Part shown: positions 47,132-59,909 of the stretch, in pieces
Numbering within the stretch: the first letter of the stretch is position 1
How the letters are laid out: the number at the start of each line of letters is the position of its first letter
Origin: Lentilactobacillus diolivorans DSM 14421
GTDB lineage: Bacteria > Bacillota > Bacilli > Lactobacillales > Lactobacillaceae
Reading direction: 5' to 3'
NCBI RefSeq assembly: GCF_001434255.1
Contig: NZ_AZEY01000020.1
Span: 62,001 to 126,000, forward strand
DNA length: 64,000 bases
Translations under genes and position numbers: made by a program
The notes under the pieces: generated by a model
The model's database searches: none
The model's input: only the letters and a program-made list of their open reading frames with translations
Told to the model about the DNA's origin: nothing

Positions 47132-48334
47132 TTATGAGAATTCTTTATCTTCTCCGAACATATAACTCTTATTATGGTACTGCATTGACATAATCAGCCC
47201 AATTCCAATCATATTTCCAATCAGTGCTGAACCTCCGGCACTGACAAATGGAAGTGGGATTCCGGTTAATGGTAACAATCCAATACTCATCCCGACATTT
47301 TCAAAGACGTGAAATAAGATCATCATAATAACTCCGGACGAGATATAAGCGTAAAACACATTCCTAGTATCAAATGTAACCTTTATCATTTGATAAATCA
47401 ATAAGAAATACAAGAGAATCAAAATACAACTTCCAAAAAAGCCAAAATTTTCTCCAATGACTGAAAAAATCATATCAGATTCTCGAACAGGCACATACAC
47501 GTGAGACTGATTAAATCCAGTTCCAAAAATACCACCAGACCCAATTGCCTTCATACTTTGCCAAAGTTGATAACCTTGGTTACTAGTATCAGATGCCGGA
47601 TGAAGCCAAGTATCAACTCGGGCAAATTGATAAGCTTGGAAACCGACTTTTTCCAAAATCCGTCTACCAGATTCCGGGATAACTAATGCTAAAGCCGTTC
47701 CTGCAACTCCGAAAATAATTGTGACCGATGGCAAAATGATCTTCCAAGTAATCCCGGAAACAATAATCATGCCACCTAAAATGGCAAAGAAAACCAGCAT
47801 CGTTCCAAAATCATTTTGCAATTTAAGTAAAACGGCAATTGGAATTGTCCAAAGCAACATCTTACCTAATAACAGCCAATCACTTTGGGCGCTGCGAATC
47901 GGATGATCGTCGTTATGCTGAACAATCACTCTTGCCATCATTAAAATGTACGCCGGTTTCATAACCTCGGACGGCTGAAATGTTAAACCAAATAGTGAAA
48001 ACCAACTTTTTGCACCAGTATTCAAAAAATAAACTCGACTGTATAATACCAAGACACTTGCCAGTAATAATATGCCAGCCCAGTAGACGATTGGTGCAAC
48101 TTTCCATAATTGTTCTGAGTCAAATTGCATGATAATGACCACCGCAATAATTCCGATGACATACCAAACCAACTGAGAAACCACTTGTTTAAGGACGCTT
48201 GTGGCACTTGAATCATGACTGGCCGCAACGTAAATTGAAGCCAACCCAATTAATGCAAGCATCAGAACGCAGAAAATGATTCCCCAGTCAATTCGAGAAT
48301 CACTATCCTTTGTGTTCTTTCGACTGGTATCCAA
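47132..48334 (-). CDS. rodA: Peptidoglycan glycosyltransferase RodA (SEDS family)
   Basis: RodA polymerises lipid II in sidewall elongation. The 400-residue protein has about ten membrane helices with SEDS signatures: NTGAKSWFSLFGLTFQPSE, MKAIGSGGIFGTGF, and near the C-terminus LPLTGIPLPFVSAGGSALI. RodA rather than FtsW is favoured by the neighbouring mbl and murA. Translation begins at TTG, seven bases after GGAGG. Confidence 0.94.
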   Translation of the reverse strand: MDTSRKNTKDSDSRIDWGIIFCVLMLALIGLASIYVAASHDSSATSVLKQVVSQLVWYVIGIIAVVIIMQFDSEQLWKVAPIVYWAGILLLASVLVLYSRVYFLNTGAKSWFSLFGLTFQPSEVMKPAYILMMARVIVQHNDDHPIRSAQSDWLLLGKMLLWTIPIAVLLKLQNDFGTMLVFFAILGGMIIVSGITWKIILPSVTIIFGVAGTALALVIPESGRRILEKVGFQAYQFARVDTWLHPASDTSNQGYQLWQSMKAIGSGGIFGTGFNQSHVYVPVRESDMIFSVIGENFGFFGSCILILLYFLLIYQMIKVTFDTRNVFYAYISSGVIMMILFHVFENVGMSIGLLPLTGIPLPFVSAGGSALIGNMIGIGLIMSMQYHNKSYMFGEDKEFS

Positions 48335-48363
48335 AAATAAACCTCCTCATGATGAGTCTGTGA

Positions 48364-48588
48364 TTAATGATGAAGGTGGAAATCTTTAATTAACAGTGTA
48401 ACTCCTTCATCAAAAGTCTTGACATGAAATTCTTCTTGGTGGGTATTGGTTGCTTGAAACTTATTGGTCTCAACTTGTTTAATTGTCCCAATCAGCTTCT
48501 TACCAATAAACAGCTCGGAAATTGCCTCACCATTTGCATCGGTATTATCCTTTATTTCAACATTAATACTCTTATTAGCCTTACTCAT
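48364..48588 (-). CDS. DUF2969 family protein
   Basis: This 74-residue acidic protein is known only from Lactobacillales, where it lies between yidD and rodA as here. No function is established. The sequence has no membrane segment; its [10 protein letters not shown] and [20 protein letters not shown] blocks suggest a small beta-rich fold. Its ATG overlaps the yidD stop by 8 bases, so the two are translationally coupled. Confidence 0.88.
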   Translation of the reverse strand: MSKANKSINVEIKDNTDANGEAISELFIGKKLIGTIKQVETNKFQATNTHQEEFHVKTFDEGVTLLIKDFHLHH

Positions 48589-48886
48589 TCATTCTACCCT
48601 TCTTGTCCAAACTCTTCAGGTGCATTGATTTACGGTACTCATCACGAGCAGCCTTATTTCTAAAAATCGTAAAATGATCTGGAACTGGATCATAGCCACC
48701 CTTTACAAATGGATGGCACCTCAATATGCGAGCAATCCCCATAATCGAACCCTTAATGGCGCCATGCTTTTTAAGTGCCGTTACCATATAACTACTACAA
48801 GTTGGATAATAACGGCATCTAGACGGAAATAAAGGCGAAATAAAGCGTTGATAGCCATGAACAATACTAATTAGAATTTTTTTCAA
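48581..48886 (-). CDS. yidD: Membrane protein insertion efficiency factor YidD
   Basis: YidD is a small amphipathic protein that assists YidC-dependent insertion of inner-membrane proteins. The family hallmark is clear: [20 protein letters not shown], then [24 protein letters not shown] and GGYDPVP. The 101 residues include a lengthened C-terminal tail. It starts at TTG behind AGGTG, 20 bases after mbl. Confidence 0.95.
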   Translation of the reverse strand: MKKILISIVHGYQRFISPLFPSRCRYYPTCSSYMVTALKKHGAIKGSIMGIARILRCHPFVKGGYDPVPDHFTIFRNKAARDEYRKSMHLKSLDKKGRMNE

Positions 48887-48906
48887 TGTTTCACCTATAA
48901 ATCAGA

Positions 48907-49914
48907 CTATTTTTCGCGACTCTTTAGCTTGGGATTTTTGATATAGTGTTCCAATAAAATACCAGCACCTTTAGCAACATTATCCAAGGGGCTCTCTGAA
49001 ATAATTACTGGTACCGTTAATGCATCTGCAATCACTTGATCAATATTTTTTAATAGTGCACCGCCACCAGTCAGCATAATACCACGATCAACGATGTCAG
49101 AAGCAAGTTCAGGCGGAATAACTTCTAAGACCTCCTTGGCACCGTCAATGATCAATTGAACCGTATCACTGATAGCTTCAGCAATCCCATTACTATCAAT
49201 TGTGATCGCACGTGGCATCCCAGAAACGGCATCCCGACCACGGACTTCCATTTGTTTAACATCATCTTTGTCAGCTTTGGCAGTCCCAATCTCAATCTTA
49301 ATTTTTTCAGCAGTATGTTCACCTATGATCAAACCATGCTTTTGTTTAATGTAATTGACAATCTCAGTGTTCATCTTATCCCCGGCAATTCGAATTGACT
49401 TGCTGGCAACGATATCGCCTAATGAAATAACTGCAATATCACTGGTACCACCACCCATATCGATCACCATATTACCGCGTGGTTGAAAAATATCCATTCC
49501 AGCACCAACAGCGGCAACTTTGGGTTCTTCTTCCAAGTAAACTTGGCCGCCACCAGCCTTCTCAGCAGCTTGGATAATTGCATTTCTTTCAATTTCAGTT
49601 ACATTAGTCGGTGCACAGATCATGATCTTTGGCTTGGACATGAACCCTTTAACATCTAGCTTATTAATAAAATAAGTTAACATTTCTTCGGTAATATCGA
49701 AGTCTGAAATAACACCATCCTTTAATGGTCGAATTGCACGAATGTTACTTGGCGTTCGACCCACCATCCGGTAAGCTTCTGAACCAACAGCCAATACTTT
49801 ACCTGTTCGAGTATCAACAGCGACAACTGATGGTTCATTTAATACTATTCCCTTTCCAGCAACGTAAATTAATACGTTGGCAGTTCCTAAATCGATTCCA
49901 ATGTCTTTTGCCAT
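48907..49914 (-). CDS. mbl: MreB-like actin homologue Mbl
   Basis: This second MreB paralogue (335 residues) has [38 protein letters not shown] and [15 protein letters not shown]. It differs from the mreB product at 21780-22796 and is placed next to murA, yidD and rodA, which is where Mbl-type copies lie in lactobacilli. It probably shares in lateral wall synthesis. The ATG follows AGGAGG. An extended -10 (TGGTATAAT) is at 49956-49964. Confidence 0.94.
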   Translation of the reverse strand: MAKDIGIDLGTANVLIYVAGKGIVLNEPSVVAVDTRTGKVLAVGSEAYRMVGRTPSNIRAIRPLKDGVISDFDITEEMLTYFINKLDVKGFMSKPKIMICAPTNVTEIERNAIIQAAEKAGGGQVYLEEEPKVAAVGAGMDIFQPRGNMVIDMGGGTSDIAVISLGDIVASKSIRIAGDKMNTEIVNYIKQKHGLIIGEHTAEKIKIEIGTAKADKDDVKQMEVRGRDAVSGMPRAITIDSNGIAEAISDTVQLIIDGAKEVLEVIPPELASDIVDRGIMLTGGGALLKNIDQVIADALTVPVIISESPLDNVAKGAGILLEHYIKNPKLKSREK

Positions 49915-50137
49915 CTGTGAACTTCCTCCTGAAAAAACTTTAATCTCAAAAATTTATTATACCACATAAAATTGATGTTTCTAACAAGCGATAATCCTTG
50001 TCGAAATAAGGGATCCTGAACAACTTCGTCTCATATAACAGCATACATAATTTAATAATTCTTAATATCCATAGACCGGCTACCATAAGATAATTGGACA
50101 AATCCAATTGTCAGATATTTATAATTATCGAAAAGAA

Positions 50138-50172
50138 GAGGCTGTAACAAAATGAATCTTTGTCCCAGCCTC
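50138..50172 (-). terminator. GGCTGGGACAAA-type terminator of murA
   Basis: GAGGCTGGGACAAAG pairs with TTTTGTTACAGCCTC, followed by TTCTTTTCG on the minus strand, 13 bases after the murA stop. The remaining bases up to the mbl promoter (49965-50137) hold nothing recognisable. Confidence 0.82.
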
Positions 50173-50184
50173 AACGTAAACTTA

Positions 50185-51495
50185 TTAATGATTTTTAAGT
50201 GATTGATTCAATACAATCGAGTCATCCTCATCAACATCAACTCGTTTAATTTGGGCTCCCAGACTAGCTAGTTTTTTGTGAAAGTCATGATAACCCCGAT
50301 CTAAATACTGCAAATTTCGGACCTGAGTATACCCCTTCGCAACTAGACCGGCAATCACAAGTGCAGCTGCAGCCCGTAAATCAGTCGCAGCAACTTCAGC
50401 ACCATTAAAGTCTGTCGGTCCATCCATAACAACCGTTCGCCCTGAAATTGTGTATTTAGCATTCATACGACGTAATTCTTCCATATGCATGAATCGGTTT
50501 TCAAAAACCGTCTCAGTCATGGAACTACTACCATTAGCAGCTAACTGAAGAATCGTCATTTGTGGCTGCATGTCGGTTGGAAAACCTGGATGAGGCATTG
50601 TTTTAACATTAGCTGGCTTTAAGTGATCGGTCCCAATTACCCGAATGCCCGCATCACTTTCGACAACCGTCACACCCATTTCACGCATTTTTAAAATCAA
50701 TGGTTTATTATGCTCTGCAATCGCATCTTCAATTAAAACATCACCATTGGTAACCGCCGCAGCAATCATAAATGTGCCCGCTTCGATCCGATCCTGAACA
50801 ACAGCGTGATCAGTTCCGTGGAGCATTTCAACACCTTGAATCCGGATCTGCTCTGTTCCTGCGCCAATGACATTGGCACCCATCTTATTCAAAACATTCG
50901 CAAGATCAACAATTTCAGGTTCACGAGCTGCATTTTGAATAACAGTTCGACCTTTCGCTAGGGTTGCCGCCATCATGATATTTTGAGTAGCGCCAACACT
51001 TGGGAAATCAAGATAAATATCTGCCCCTACAAGTCCATTCGGTGCTGAAGCCTCAACATAACCATCGTGCTGTTCAATTTGGGCTCCGAGAGCTTCAAAT
51101 CCTTTCAAATGTAAATCAATTGGTCGCGAACCAATCGCACACCCACCTGGTAGTGCAACTTTAGCTTTCCCTAGCCGAGCCAACAAGGGTCCCATTACAA
51201 CAATCGAAGCTCGCATTTTTGACACATACTCAAAAGGTGCTTCACTTGAAAGTTTTGATGACGCGTCAAACGTAATTTCATTTTTTAATTCGTTGAAATC
51301 AACTTTGACATTCAAAAAGTGTAATACTTCATTCATTGTATAAACGTCTGACAATAATGGTACATTTGAAATGGTTGTCTTTCCTTCACTTGCAAGAATA
51401 GTTGCAGCCTGGATCGGCAACACAGCATTCTTTGCCCCGTCAATATGTACGCTTCCCTTAAGTGGTTCTCCACCATGTACAATTATTTTTTCCAC
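50185..51495 (-). CDS. murA: UDP-N-acetylglucosamine 1-carboxyvinyltransferase
   Basis: MurA performs the first committed step of peptidoglycan synthesis, adding enolpyruvate to UDP-GlcNAc. The catalytic Cys119 is in [17 protein letters not shown], so fosfomycin sensitivity is expected. The EPSP-synthase-like repeats are complete over 436 residues. It begins at GTG behind GGAGG, 18 bases after the DUF1146 gene. Whether a second MurA exists elsewhere cannot be seen here. Confidence 0.96.
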   Translation of the reverse strand: MEKIIVHGGEPLKGSVHIDGAKNAVLPIQAATILASEGKTTISNVPLLSDVYTMNEVLHFLNVKVDFNELKNEITFDASSKLSSEAPFEYVSKMRASIVVMGPLLARLGKAKVALPGGCAIGSRPIDLHLKGFEALGAQIEQHDGYVEASAPNGLVGADIYLDFPSVGATQNIMMAATLAKGRTVIQNAAREPEIVDLANVLNKMGANVIGAGTEQIRIQGVEMLHGTDHAVVQDRIEAGTFMIAAAVTNGDVLIEDAIAEHNKPLILKMREMGVTVVESDAGIRVIGTDHLKPANVKTMPHPGFPTDMQPQMTILQLAANGSSSMTETVFENRFMHMEELRRMNAKYTISGRTVVMDGPTDFNGAEVAATDLRAAAALVIAGLVAKGYTQVRNLQYLDRGYHDFHKKLASLGAQIKRVDVDEDDSIVLNQSLKNH

Positions 51496-51513
51496 AAGAA
51501 CGCCTCCAATTTA

Positions 51514-51744
51514 TTATTTAACCAAATAGATTAATTGCTGAATATTAGTAATGACTGAGAGGAAAAATGAGCTACAGGTGTAACCAATCGTTATGGATAG
51601 TAACACGATCAGCATTTTTCCTTGTAAAGCCCTTAAAGGAACATATCGCTCGATGTGGATTTCTTGCACACTCCAAAACGCCATTGCAATAAATAAAAAA
51701 TATGTACCCAACGTTGCGATTGCCTGAAGGCCAAATATTTTCAT
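51514..51744 (-). CDS. DUF1146 small membrane protein (YwzB-like)
   Basis: The 76-residue protein has two membrane helices (about residues 5-24 and 45-70) and the family's IHIERYVPLRALQGKMLIVLLS block. It lies between the ATP synthase operon and murA, the conserved place of YwzB in Firmicutes. Function is unknown. The upstream region contains the atpC terminator. Confidence 0.88.
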   Translation of the reverse strand: MKIFGLQAIATLGTYFLFIAMAFWSVQEIHIERYVPLRALQGKMLIVLLSITIGYTCSSFFLSVITNIQQLIYLVK

Positions 51745-51930
51745 TTATCTTTTCCCCCAATTCATTGACAACTATATCATAAAGACGCGAACTTGTCCCA
51801 AGTTTTTCGCAGGTTTTCGCGATATCCAGCGTAAATGTGCAAACCAAACCGAACAAATTGTTCTTGAAGCTGAGCATGGATCCAATACTAATTAACAAGG
51901 TTGACTATTTTCTTATTCTACACACAAAAA

Positions 51931-51966
51931 AAGACTGATGCAAAACATACGCTTTGCATCAGTCTT
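51931..51966 (-). terminator. Terminator of the ATP synthase operon
   Basis: A 14-bp stem (AAGACTGATGCAAA/TTTGCATCAGTCTT) is followed by TTTTTTTGTG on the minus strand, 12 bases after the atpC stop. Confidence 0.92.
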
Positions 51967-51978
51967 AAAAATTTAAAA

Positions 51979-52398
51979 TTACATTTTTTTTGCGGTATTA
52001 ATTCGATTAATTGCGCGACGCAAGGCAATTTGTGCACGGTCAAGACTAGCTTGATCATGTTTTTGCCTAGCTTGGGCAATTAGCTTTTCCGCACGTTGAC
52101 GTGCATTTTGTGCTCTTGCAACATCAATATCGCTTTGATTCTCGGCACTATCGGCAACAATCGTCGCAACGTTATTTGAGAATTCAATGAACCCGCCATT
52201 AACGGCGATTTCATCCTCGTTGTCATCATACTTAACTCGCGTTTCGTCAACAGCAAGCGTTGCAATAACCGGCACATGATTTGCCATGATTCCAAGTTGC
52301 CCCGACTGGGTTGAAACAACTATCATGTCAGCAGTATGATCGTAAACTTTTCCATCGGGAGTAACGATACTAACGGTAATAACTGAATTATCAGCCAA
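51979..52398 (-). CDS. atpC: F1 ATP synthase epsilon subunit
   Basis: Epsilon forms part of the central stalk and can inhibit ATP hydrolysis. The N-terminal beta sandwich (VSIVTPDGKVYDHTADMI, GQLGIMANHVPVIATL) and the C-terminal helical hairpin (ARQRAEKLIAQA, LRRAINRINTA) are complete in 139 residues. The start is TTG behind GGAGGG. Last gene of the atp operon. Confidence 0.96.
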   Translation of the reverse strand: MADNSVITVSIVTPDGKVYDHTADMIVVSTQSGQLGIMANHVPVIATLAVDETRVKYDDNEDEIAVNGGFIEFSNNVATIVADSAENQSDIDVARAQNARQRAEKLIAQARQKHDQASLDRAQIALRRAINRINTAKKM

Positions 52399-52411
52399 TT
52401 AGAATCCCTCC

Positions 52412-53872
<1,461 letters not shown>

Positions 53873-53884
53873 CTAAATTATTAT

Positions 53885-54799
53885 CTACTTACTAAGAGCT
53901 TCTTGACCACCGGTAATTTCGGTAATTTCGGTCGTAATCGCTGCTTGTCTAGCCCGGTTATACTGTAGTTCAAGCGAGGAAATCAAATCATCGGCATTAT
54001 CAGAAGCCGACTTCATTGCGGTTGAACTTGATGCGTGTTCCGACGTTTTAGCATCCAAAATAGCACCATAAACCAAGCTTTGAGCATATTGCGGTAATAC
54101 GACGTTTAATACTTCTTTTTCTGATGGTTCAACATCATACTCAGCAGTCATCGGTTTGACTTCGATATCTTGACTCGCCTGACCTTGAATTGCTTCATCG
54201 TCAACTGGAAGCATTTTTTCAGCCCGGAATCGAGATACCATCCGGTTAACAAAATGTTCATAGCAAACATAGAGTTCGTCAAAATTGCCAGCATCATACA
54301 TTGATGTAATTGTTTTGACAATCTGATGAACTTCAACGAAAGTTGGTACATCGCTAACGCCACGGTACTCATAAGAAACGTTTTCGCCACGTTTCTTATA
54401 AAATTCCGATCCATTACCACCAACAGCTAAAATCTGGTAATCTTTGGATTTACCAGAATGTTGGTTAATAAACTGATTGGTTTCCCGAATAACGTTACTG
54501 TTATAACTACCAACCATGCCACGATCAGACGTAATAACCAAATAAGCAGTTCTCTTAGGTTTAGATTGATCATTATCGGCTGAATGACCTGAGGATTTAG
54601 TTAACCCATCCAGAATGTGAGTCTGGGCTAAATGTAATACTACAGATTTTACTTGGCTTGCATATTCCGCGTAATTTTTAGTGTGCTTTTGGATTTGATT
54701 CAGCTTTGCCTGTGAGACCATTTCCATTGCACTTGTAATTTGGCGCGTCTTCTTTGTAGAAGTAATCCGATGTTTAACATCGTTCAGCGAAGCACCCAT
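53885..54799 (-). CDS. atpG: F1 ATP synthase gamma subunit
   Basis: Gamma is the rotating central shaft. N-terminal ([20 protein letters not shown]) and C-terminal ([29 protein letters not shown], cited in part: [15 protein letters not shown]) coiled-coil helices are conserved. The length of 304 is slightly above the common 285-290 because of an insertion near residues 195-215. Confidence 0.96.
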   Translation of the reverse strand: MGASLNDVKHRITSTKKTRQITSAMEMVSQAKLNQIQKHTKNYAEYASQVKSVVLHLAQTHILDGLTKSSGHSADNDQSKPKRTAYLVITSDRGMVGSYNSNVIRETNQFINQHSGKSKDYQILAVGGNGSEFYKKRGENVSYEYRGVSDVPTFVEVHQIVKTITSMYDAGNFDELYVCYEHFVNRMVSRFRAEKMLPVDDEAIQGQASQDIEVKPMTAEYDVEPSEKEVLNVVLPQYAQSLVYGAILDAKTSEHASSSTAMKSASDNADDLISSLELQYNRARQAAITTEITEITGGQEALSK

Positions 54800-54821
54800 G
54801 TAATCTCACCCTCCTTAAAAA

Positions 54822-56420
<1,599 letters not shown>

Positions 56421-56963
56421 TTAATTCAACAATAATTCTTTAACTTTATTAATTCGTGTTCTAACACTACCATCGATAATCACATCAGATGATTTAATGA
56501 CAATCCCACCAATTAATGATTTATCAACTTTGATGTTAAAAATAACCTTTGCAGCGCCAACCCGTTTTTCGAAAGCTTTTGCTAACCGGTCGCGTTGATC
56601 ATTATCCAACTCTGTCGCAGAATACAGATCTGCTCGAACAATCTTTTTATCGTTCTCATACAAATTCTGAAACTGGTCAATAATGGTCAAGATATCTGGA
56701 AAACGCCGGTAACTCGCAACCACCTTTAAAAAATTGTTGATGAAGTCGGATGCATTCGTTGTGATTGGCGTTAATAATGACTTTTTTTGATCATCAGAAA
56801 CTCGCATATCATCAAGAACATCAATCAACTTTGGATTAGCAGCAAAAATCTTTCTGATCTCTTGAAGATCAGCGTAGCCGGTTTCAAGATCATCAGAATC
56901 ACTCAAAACTTCAAACATTGCTTTTGCATACTTTTTTGCAGCTGAGAGACTATCTAATGTCAT
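56421..56963 (-). CDS. atpH: ATP synthase delta subunit
   Basis: Delta connects F1 to the peripheral b stalk. The N-terminal six-helix domain ([14 protein letters not shown]) and the C-terminal block ([25 protein letters not shown]; cited in part) are typical. Length 180. It overlaps atpF by four bases (ATGA). Confidence 0.95.
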   Translation of the reverse strand: MTLDSLSAAKKYAKAMFEVLSDSDDLETGYADLQEIRKIFAANPKLIDVLDDMRVSDDQKKSLLTPITTNASDFINNFLKVVASYRRFPDILTIIDQFQNLYENDKKIVRADLYSATELDNDQRDRLAKAFEKRVGAAKVIFNIKVDKSLIGGIVIKSSDVIIDGSVRTRINKVKELLLN

Positions 56964-57469
56964 TTTTGCTTACCCAACCCTTCAATATAAGAATCGACAA
57001 GCCCTTTCTGATCATCTTCATTTAATTGTTTTGAAATGATCTTGGATGCAATTTCAATTGATAGGCTTGCCACATCTTTTCGAGAATTAGCCAAAGCTTC
57101 TTGTCGTTGTTGCTCGATATCCTTTTCGGCAGAACTTTTAAGGTTAGATGCTTCATTACGTGCATCTTCAACAATTTGATCACGCTGCTGTTGTCCATTT
57201 TGCTTTGCGGTATTAATAATGCCACTGGCATCTTCACGTGTTTTATCTAATTCAACTTGACGCTGTTGAGCAAGTTCAGCTGCCTTAGTTCGTGAATCCT
57301 TAGCGGAATCTATATCATTAGCAATCTTATCTGAACGGTTCTGCATCATCTTAGTAATTGGCTTCCACGCTACAAGCTTGATCAACCACATCAAAACGAT
57401 GAAAGCAATCATAACAAATATCATGTCACCAACATAAAGCTGAGCTCCAACTACCGAATATGAAAACAT
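56960..57469 (-). CDS. atpF: ATP synthase subunit b
   Basis: Subunit b makes the peripheral stalk. One N-terminal membrane helix (about residues 14-34) is followed by a long charged helix rich in Gln, Glu and Lys. The 169-residue length is standard. The start at MFSYSVV follows AGGAGG; a TTG one codon earlier is also possible. Confidence 0.95.
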   Translation of the reverse strand: MFSYSVVGAQLYVGDMIFVMIAFIVLMWLIKLVAWKPITKMMQNRSDKIANDIDSAKDSRTKAAELAQQRQVELDKTREDASGIINTAKQNGQQQRDQIVEDARNEASNLKSSAEKDIEQQRQEALANSRKDVASLSIEIASKIISKQLNEDDQKGLVDSYIEGLGKQK

Positions 57470-57512
57470 CAATTGGCACCTCCTTCTTTGTATATTTAAC
57501 TAAACTAGTCAA

Positions 57513-57740
<228 letters not shown>

Positions 57741-57752
57741 TTAATAATCTTG

Positions 57753-58472
57753 CTAATCTTCTAATTCTATCTTTCGCGAAATGTATACCGAAGACAATAC
57801 GACGAAAACATATGCCTGGATACATCCAATAAAGACTGAGAAACCTTGCCAAGCCAACTCCAGTGGAAATGCAGCAATCCACATCTTAGGGCCACCATTC
57901 ATCGCCATGCTGGTAATCATTGACAGAAGCATTTCCCCTGACAGAATGTTACCAAACAGACGCAAACCTAATGTTAAGAAATTAGTAAACTCCTCAAACA
58001 AATTAACAATAATAAATGGCCAAAATGGTTTAAGGTAATTCTCAAAATGTCCCTTATAACCAAGTGTTCGAATTCCCAAGAATTGGGCAAGCGTCAAGGT
58101 CATAAGAGACAGGGTCATTGTCACAACCGGATCGGAAGTTGGACTTTTTACAAATGTGATTCCCGAAATGTCAACATGCAGAAACAAACCTTGCAAATTG
58201 GCAACCAAGAGAAACATGAATAATGAAAAGCCCCATAAACCTAAACTTTTAGCTGCTTCACCGGAAACTGAACTGTTCACAATGCCGTTAGTAAAGTCAA
58301 CAGCATATTCTAAAACGTTTTGCGCTTTCCCCGGCTTCATAGTTAAATGCCTAGAAAGAGCAAAGACTAAGGCTAACACGATCACACAAGCAATGGTTAC
58401 TGAAATGATATTGCCCAAGTTAAACGTCAGTCCTAGGAAGTTAAAAGTAGAAGTGGACCCTCCTATGGTCAT
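57753..58472 (-). CDS. atpB: ATP synthase subunit a
   Basis: Subunit a forms the proton half channels. The essential arginine is in FLTLGLRLFGNILSGEM. About five membrane helices are seen in 239 residues. The start at MTIGGS follows AGAGGTGA. It is the first gene of atpBEFHAGDC; no atpI precedes it, and its 5' leader is about 125 bases long. Confidence 0.96.
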   Translation of the reverse strand: MTIGGSTSTFNFLGLTFNLGNIISVTIACVIVLALVFALSRHLTMKPGKAQNVLEYAVDFTNGIVNSSVSGEAAKSLGLWGFSLFMFLLVANLQGLFLHVDISGITFVKSPTSDPVVTMTLSLMTLTLAQFLGIRTLGYKGHFENYLKPFWPFIIVNLFEEFTNFLTLGLRLFGNILSGEMLLSMITSMAMNGGPKMWIAAFPLELAWQGFSVFIGCIQAYVFVVLSSVYISRKIELED

Positions 58473-58604
58473 TAAAATCTCACCTCTTTCCACGACATAA
58501 TCTACGCAAGCGAATCAATCTGGTCATCTGGTCAGGAAGACATCAATACCAAAGTGAAATTTGCGATGGTAATGAATACATATCAGCATCCAAATACAAT
58601 TGAA

Positions 58605-58633
58605 ACTATACCACCAATCAATCTAAAATTCAA
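58605..58633 (-). promoter_or_regulatory. Promoter of the ATP synthase operon
   Basis: On the minus strand: -35 TTGAAT, a 17-base spacer and an extended -10 (TGGTATAGT). It lies about 130 bases before atpB. Confidence 0.75.
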
Positions 58634-58696
58634 AACAATCTTGATAGATAATGTCCCATTAAAATGCCGTTATGAACACATCTGCCAAAAGGATGT

Positions 58697-58723
58697 GAGT
58701 TGTTCATCATTCATGAACAACTC
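58697..58723. other. Perfect inverted repeat upstream of the atp promoter
   Basis: GAGTTGTTCAT and ATGAACAACTC form an 11-bp stem with a 5-base loop, about 65 bases upstream of the atp -35. There is no adjacent T-run, so it is more likely a protein site or regulatory hairpin than a terminator. The region 58473-58811 has no gene. Confidence 0.6.
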
Positions 58724-58811
58724 AATTATGACTCACCATGATAATCCCTTTCAATGAGCATGAAGATGACCATACCACCAGTAGATATGTTTATCAAGGA
58801 CTTAGTTAGAA

Positions 58812-58855
58812 AAAAGGGGGCTGGAACAAAATTACTTTTGTCCCAATCCCCTTTT
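58812..58855 (-). terminator. GGCTGGGACAAA-type terminator downstream of upp
   Basis: AAAAGGGGATTGGGACAAAA pairs with TTTTGTTCCAGCCCCCTTTT, followed by TTCTAAC on the minus strand. It forms the 3' end of the dispersed repeat that follows upp. Confidence 0.8.
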
Positions 58856-58934
58856 GTGTAATCACGATGATTACCGAGTGGAAGCGTGCGCCAAAAGGCA
58901 ACTTCCTACCGTGTAACCGCCTTTCGTCCCACTC
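58856..58934 (-). repeat. Dispersed repeat element, second long copy
   Basis: On the minus strand it runs from GAGTGGGACGAAAGGCGGTT to GGTAATCATCGTGATTACAC and then into the terminator. It starts only 15 bases after the upp stop. Its similarity to 39371-39490 extends along its length apart from an internal gap. Confidence 0.75.
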
Positions 58935-58949
58935 TCCACATGTCGCGTG

Positions 58950-59579
58950 TTACTTTGTCCCAAAGAGCCGATCGCCAGCATCGCCAAGTCCTGGAACAAT
59001 GTAACCTTTATCGTTAAGTTTTTGATCAAGTGCTGCCGTAAAGATGTCAACATCCGGATGCGCTTTTTGAAGTGCCTTAACACCCTCTGGCGCAGCAACC
59101 AAACAAACAAATTTAATATTTGAAGCACCACGTTTTTTAAGTGCGTCGATTGCCATAATTGAAGAGCCACCCGTTGCCAACATTGGGTCAACAACAAAAA
59201 TCTGACGTTGCCCAATATCTGAAGGTAACTTAACAAAATACTCATGCGGTTCCAATGTTTTTTCATCACGATACATACCAATATGGCCAACCTTGGCAGC
59301 TGGGATTAAATCCAAGATTCCGTCAACCATTCCAATTCCAGCTCGCAGAATCGGCACAATTGCCACTTTTTTACCAGAAATTTGTTTGGCATGGGCAATG
59401 CCTTCCGGTGTTTCAACATCGACATCTTCCAATGGCATGTCACGTGTAACCTCGAATGCCATCAAATTGGCGATTTCATTGACAATTTCCCGAAATTCCT
59501 TTGTCCCACAGTTCTTATCACGAATAATTGTGAGCTTATGCTGGATCAACGGATGATCCATAACTTGAAACTTACCCAT
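58950..59579 (-). CDS. upp: Uracil phosphoribosyltransferase
   Basis: Upp salvages uracil to UMP with PRPP. The PRPP-binding loop is [15 protein letters not shown], and the C-terminal uracil-binding block ([18 protein letters not shown]) is intact. The 209-residue length is exact for the family. It starts at ATG behind AGGAGT. glyA-upp-atp is the usual Firmicute order. Confidence 0.98.
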   Translation of the reverse strand: MGKFQVMDHPLIQHKLTIIRDKNCGTKEFREIVNEIANLMAFEVTRDMPLEDVDVETPEGIAHAKQISGKKVAIVPILRAGIGMVDGILDLIPAAKVGHIGMYRDEKTLEPHEYFVKLPSDIGQRQIFVVDPMLATGGSSIMAIDALKKRGASNIKFVCLVAAPEGVKALQKAHPDVDIFTAALDQKLNDKGYIVPGLGDAGDRLFGTK

Positions 59580-59909
59580 TATTTCCCACTCCTTTTTCTA
59601 TTTCGAAATAATTGTATCACATATATTGATAGGAAAATGTCCCAATCCGAAAAAGGCAATGAGACATCCACGTTCCAATTCCGATTTAAGGTAAATTCAT
59701 CTCTTCGCTTTGTCTCAATCGACTTTATCCCAAATAAATAATGGCATAAAATCGATATGCCAACCGTACCTTTAATCGTCCAAAATAAAAACCGGAATAG
59801 CATTTGCTAACTCCCGGCTCTTGGTTTTAAAAATTAAATTCAATCTAACTTCATTTGAACCTAAATGCAAAATTAATTACTGCAATTCAGCTGGTAAAAC
59901 TACCATATA
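59580..59909. other. Intergenic region between glyA and upp
   Basis: It holds the glyA terminator (59792-59817) and the upp promoter region. A 74-codon minus-strand frame is present but lacks a ribosome site and runs through the terminator tail. TTGGGAC and GAGACAAAG motifs near 59645-59720 hint at another degenerate copy of the dispersed repeats. Confidence 0.5.
59792..59817 (-). terminator. Terminator of glyA
   Basis: CCGGgAgtTAGCA pairs with TGCTAtTCCGG, followed by TTTTTATTTTGG on the minus strand, about 95 bases after the glyA stop. Confidence 0.78.

Noticed and set aside
58871-59290. A 139-codon frame antiparallel in phase to upp on the same strand
   Set aside because: It is an alternative frame of upp running into the downstream repeat; upp itself is unambiguous.
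59579-59803. A 74-codon frame between upp and glyA on the minus strand
   Set aside because: No ribosome site; it begins next to the glyA terminator and matches no family I recognise; probably repeat-derived.
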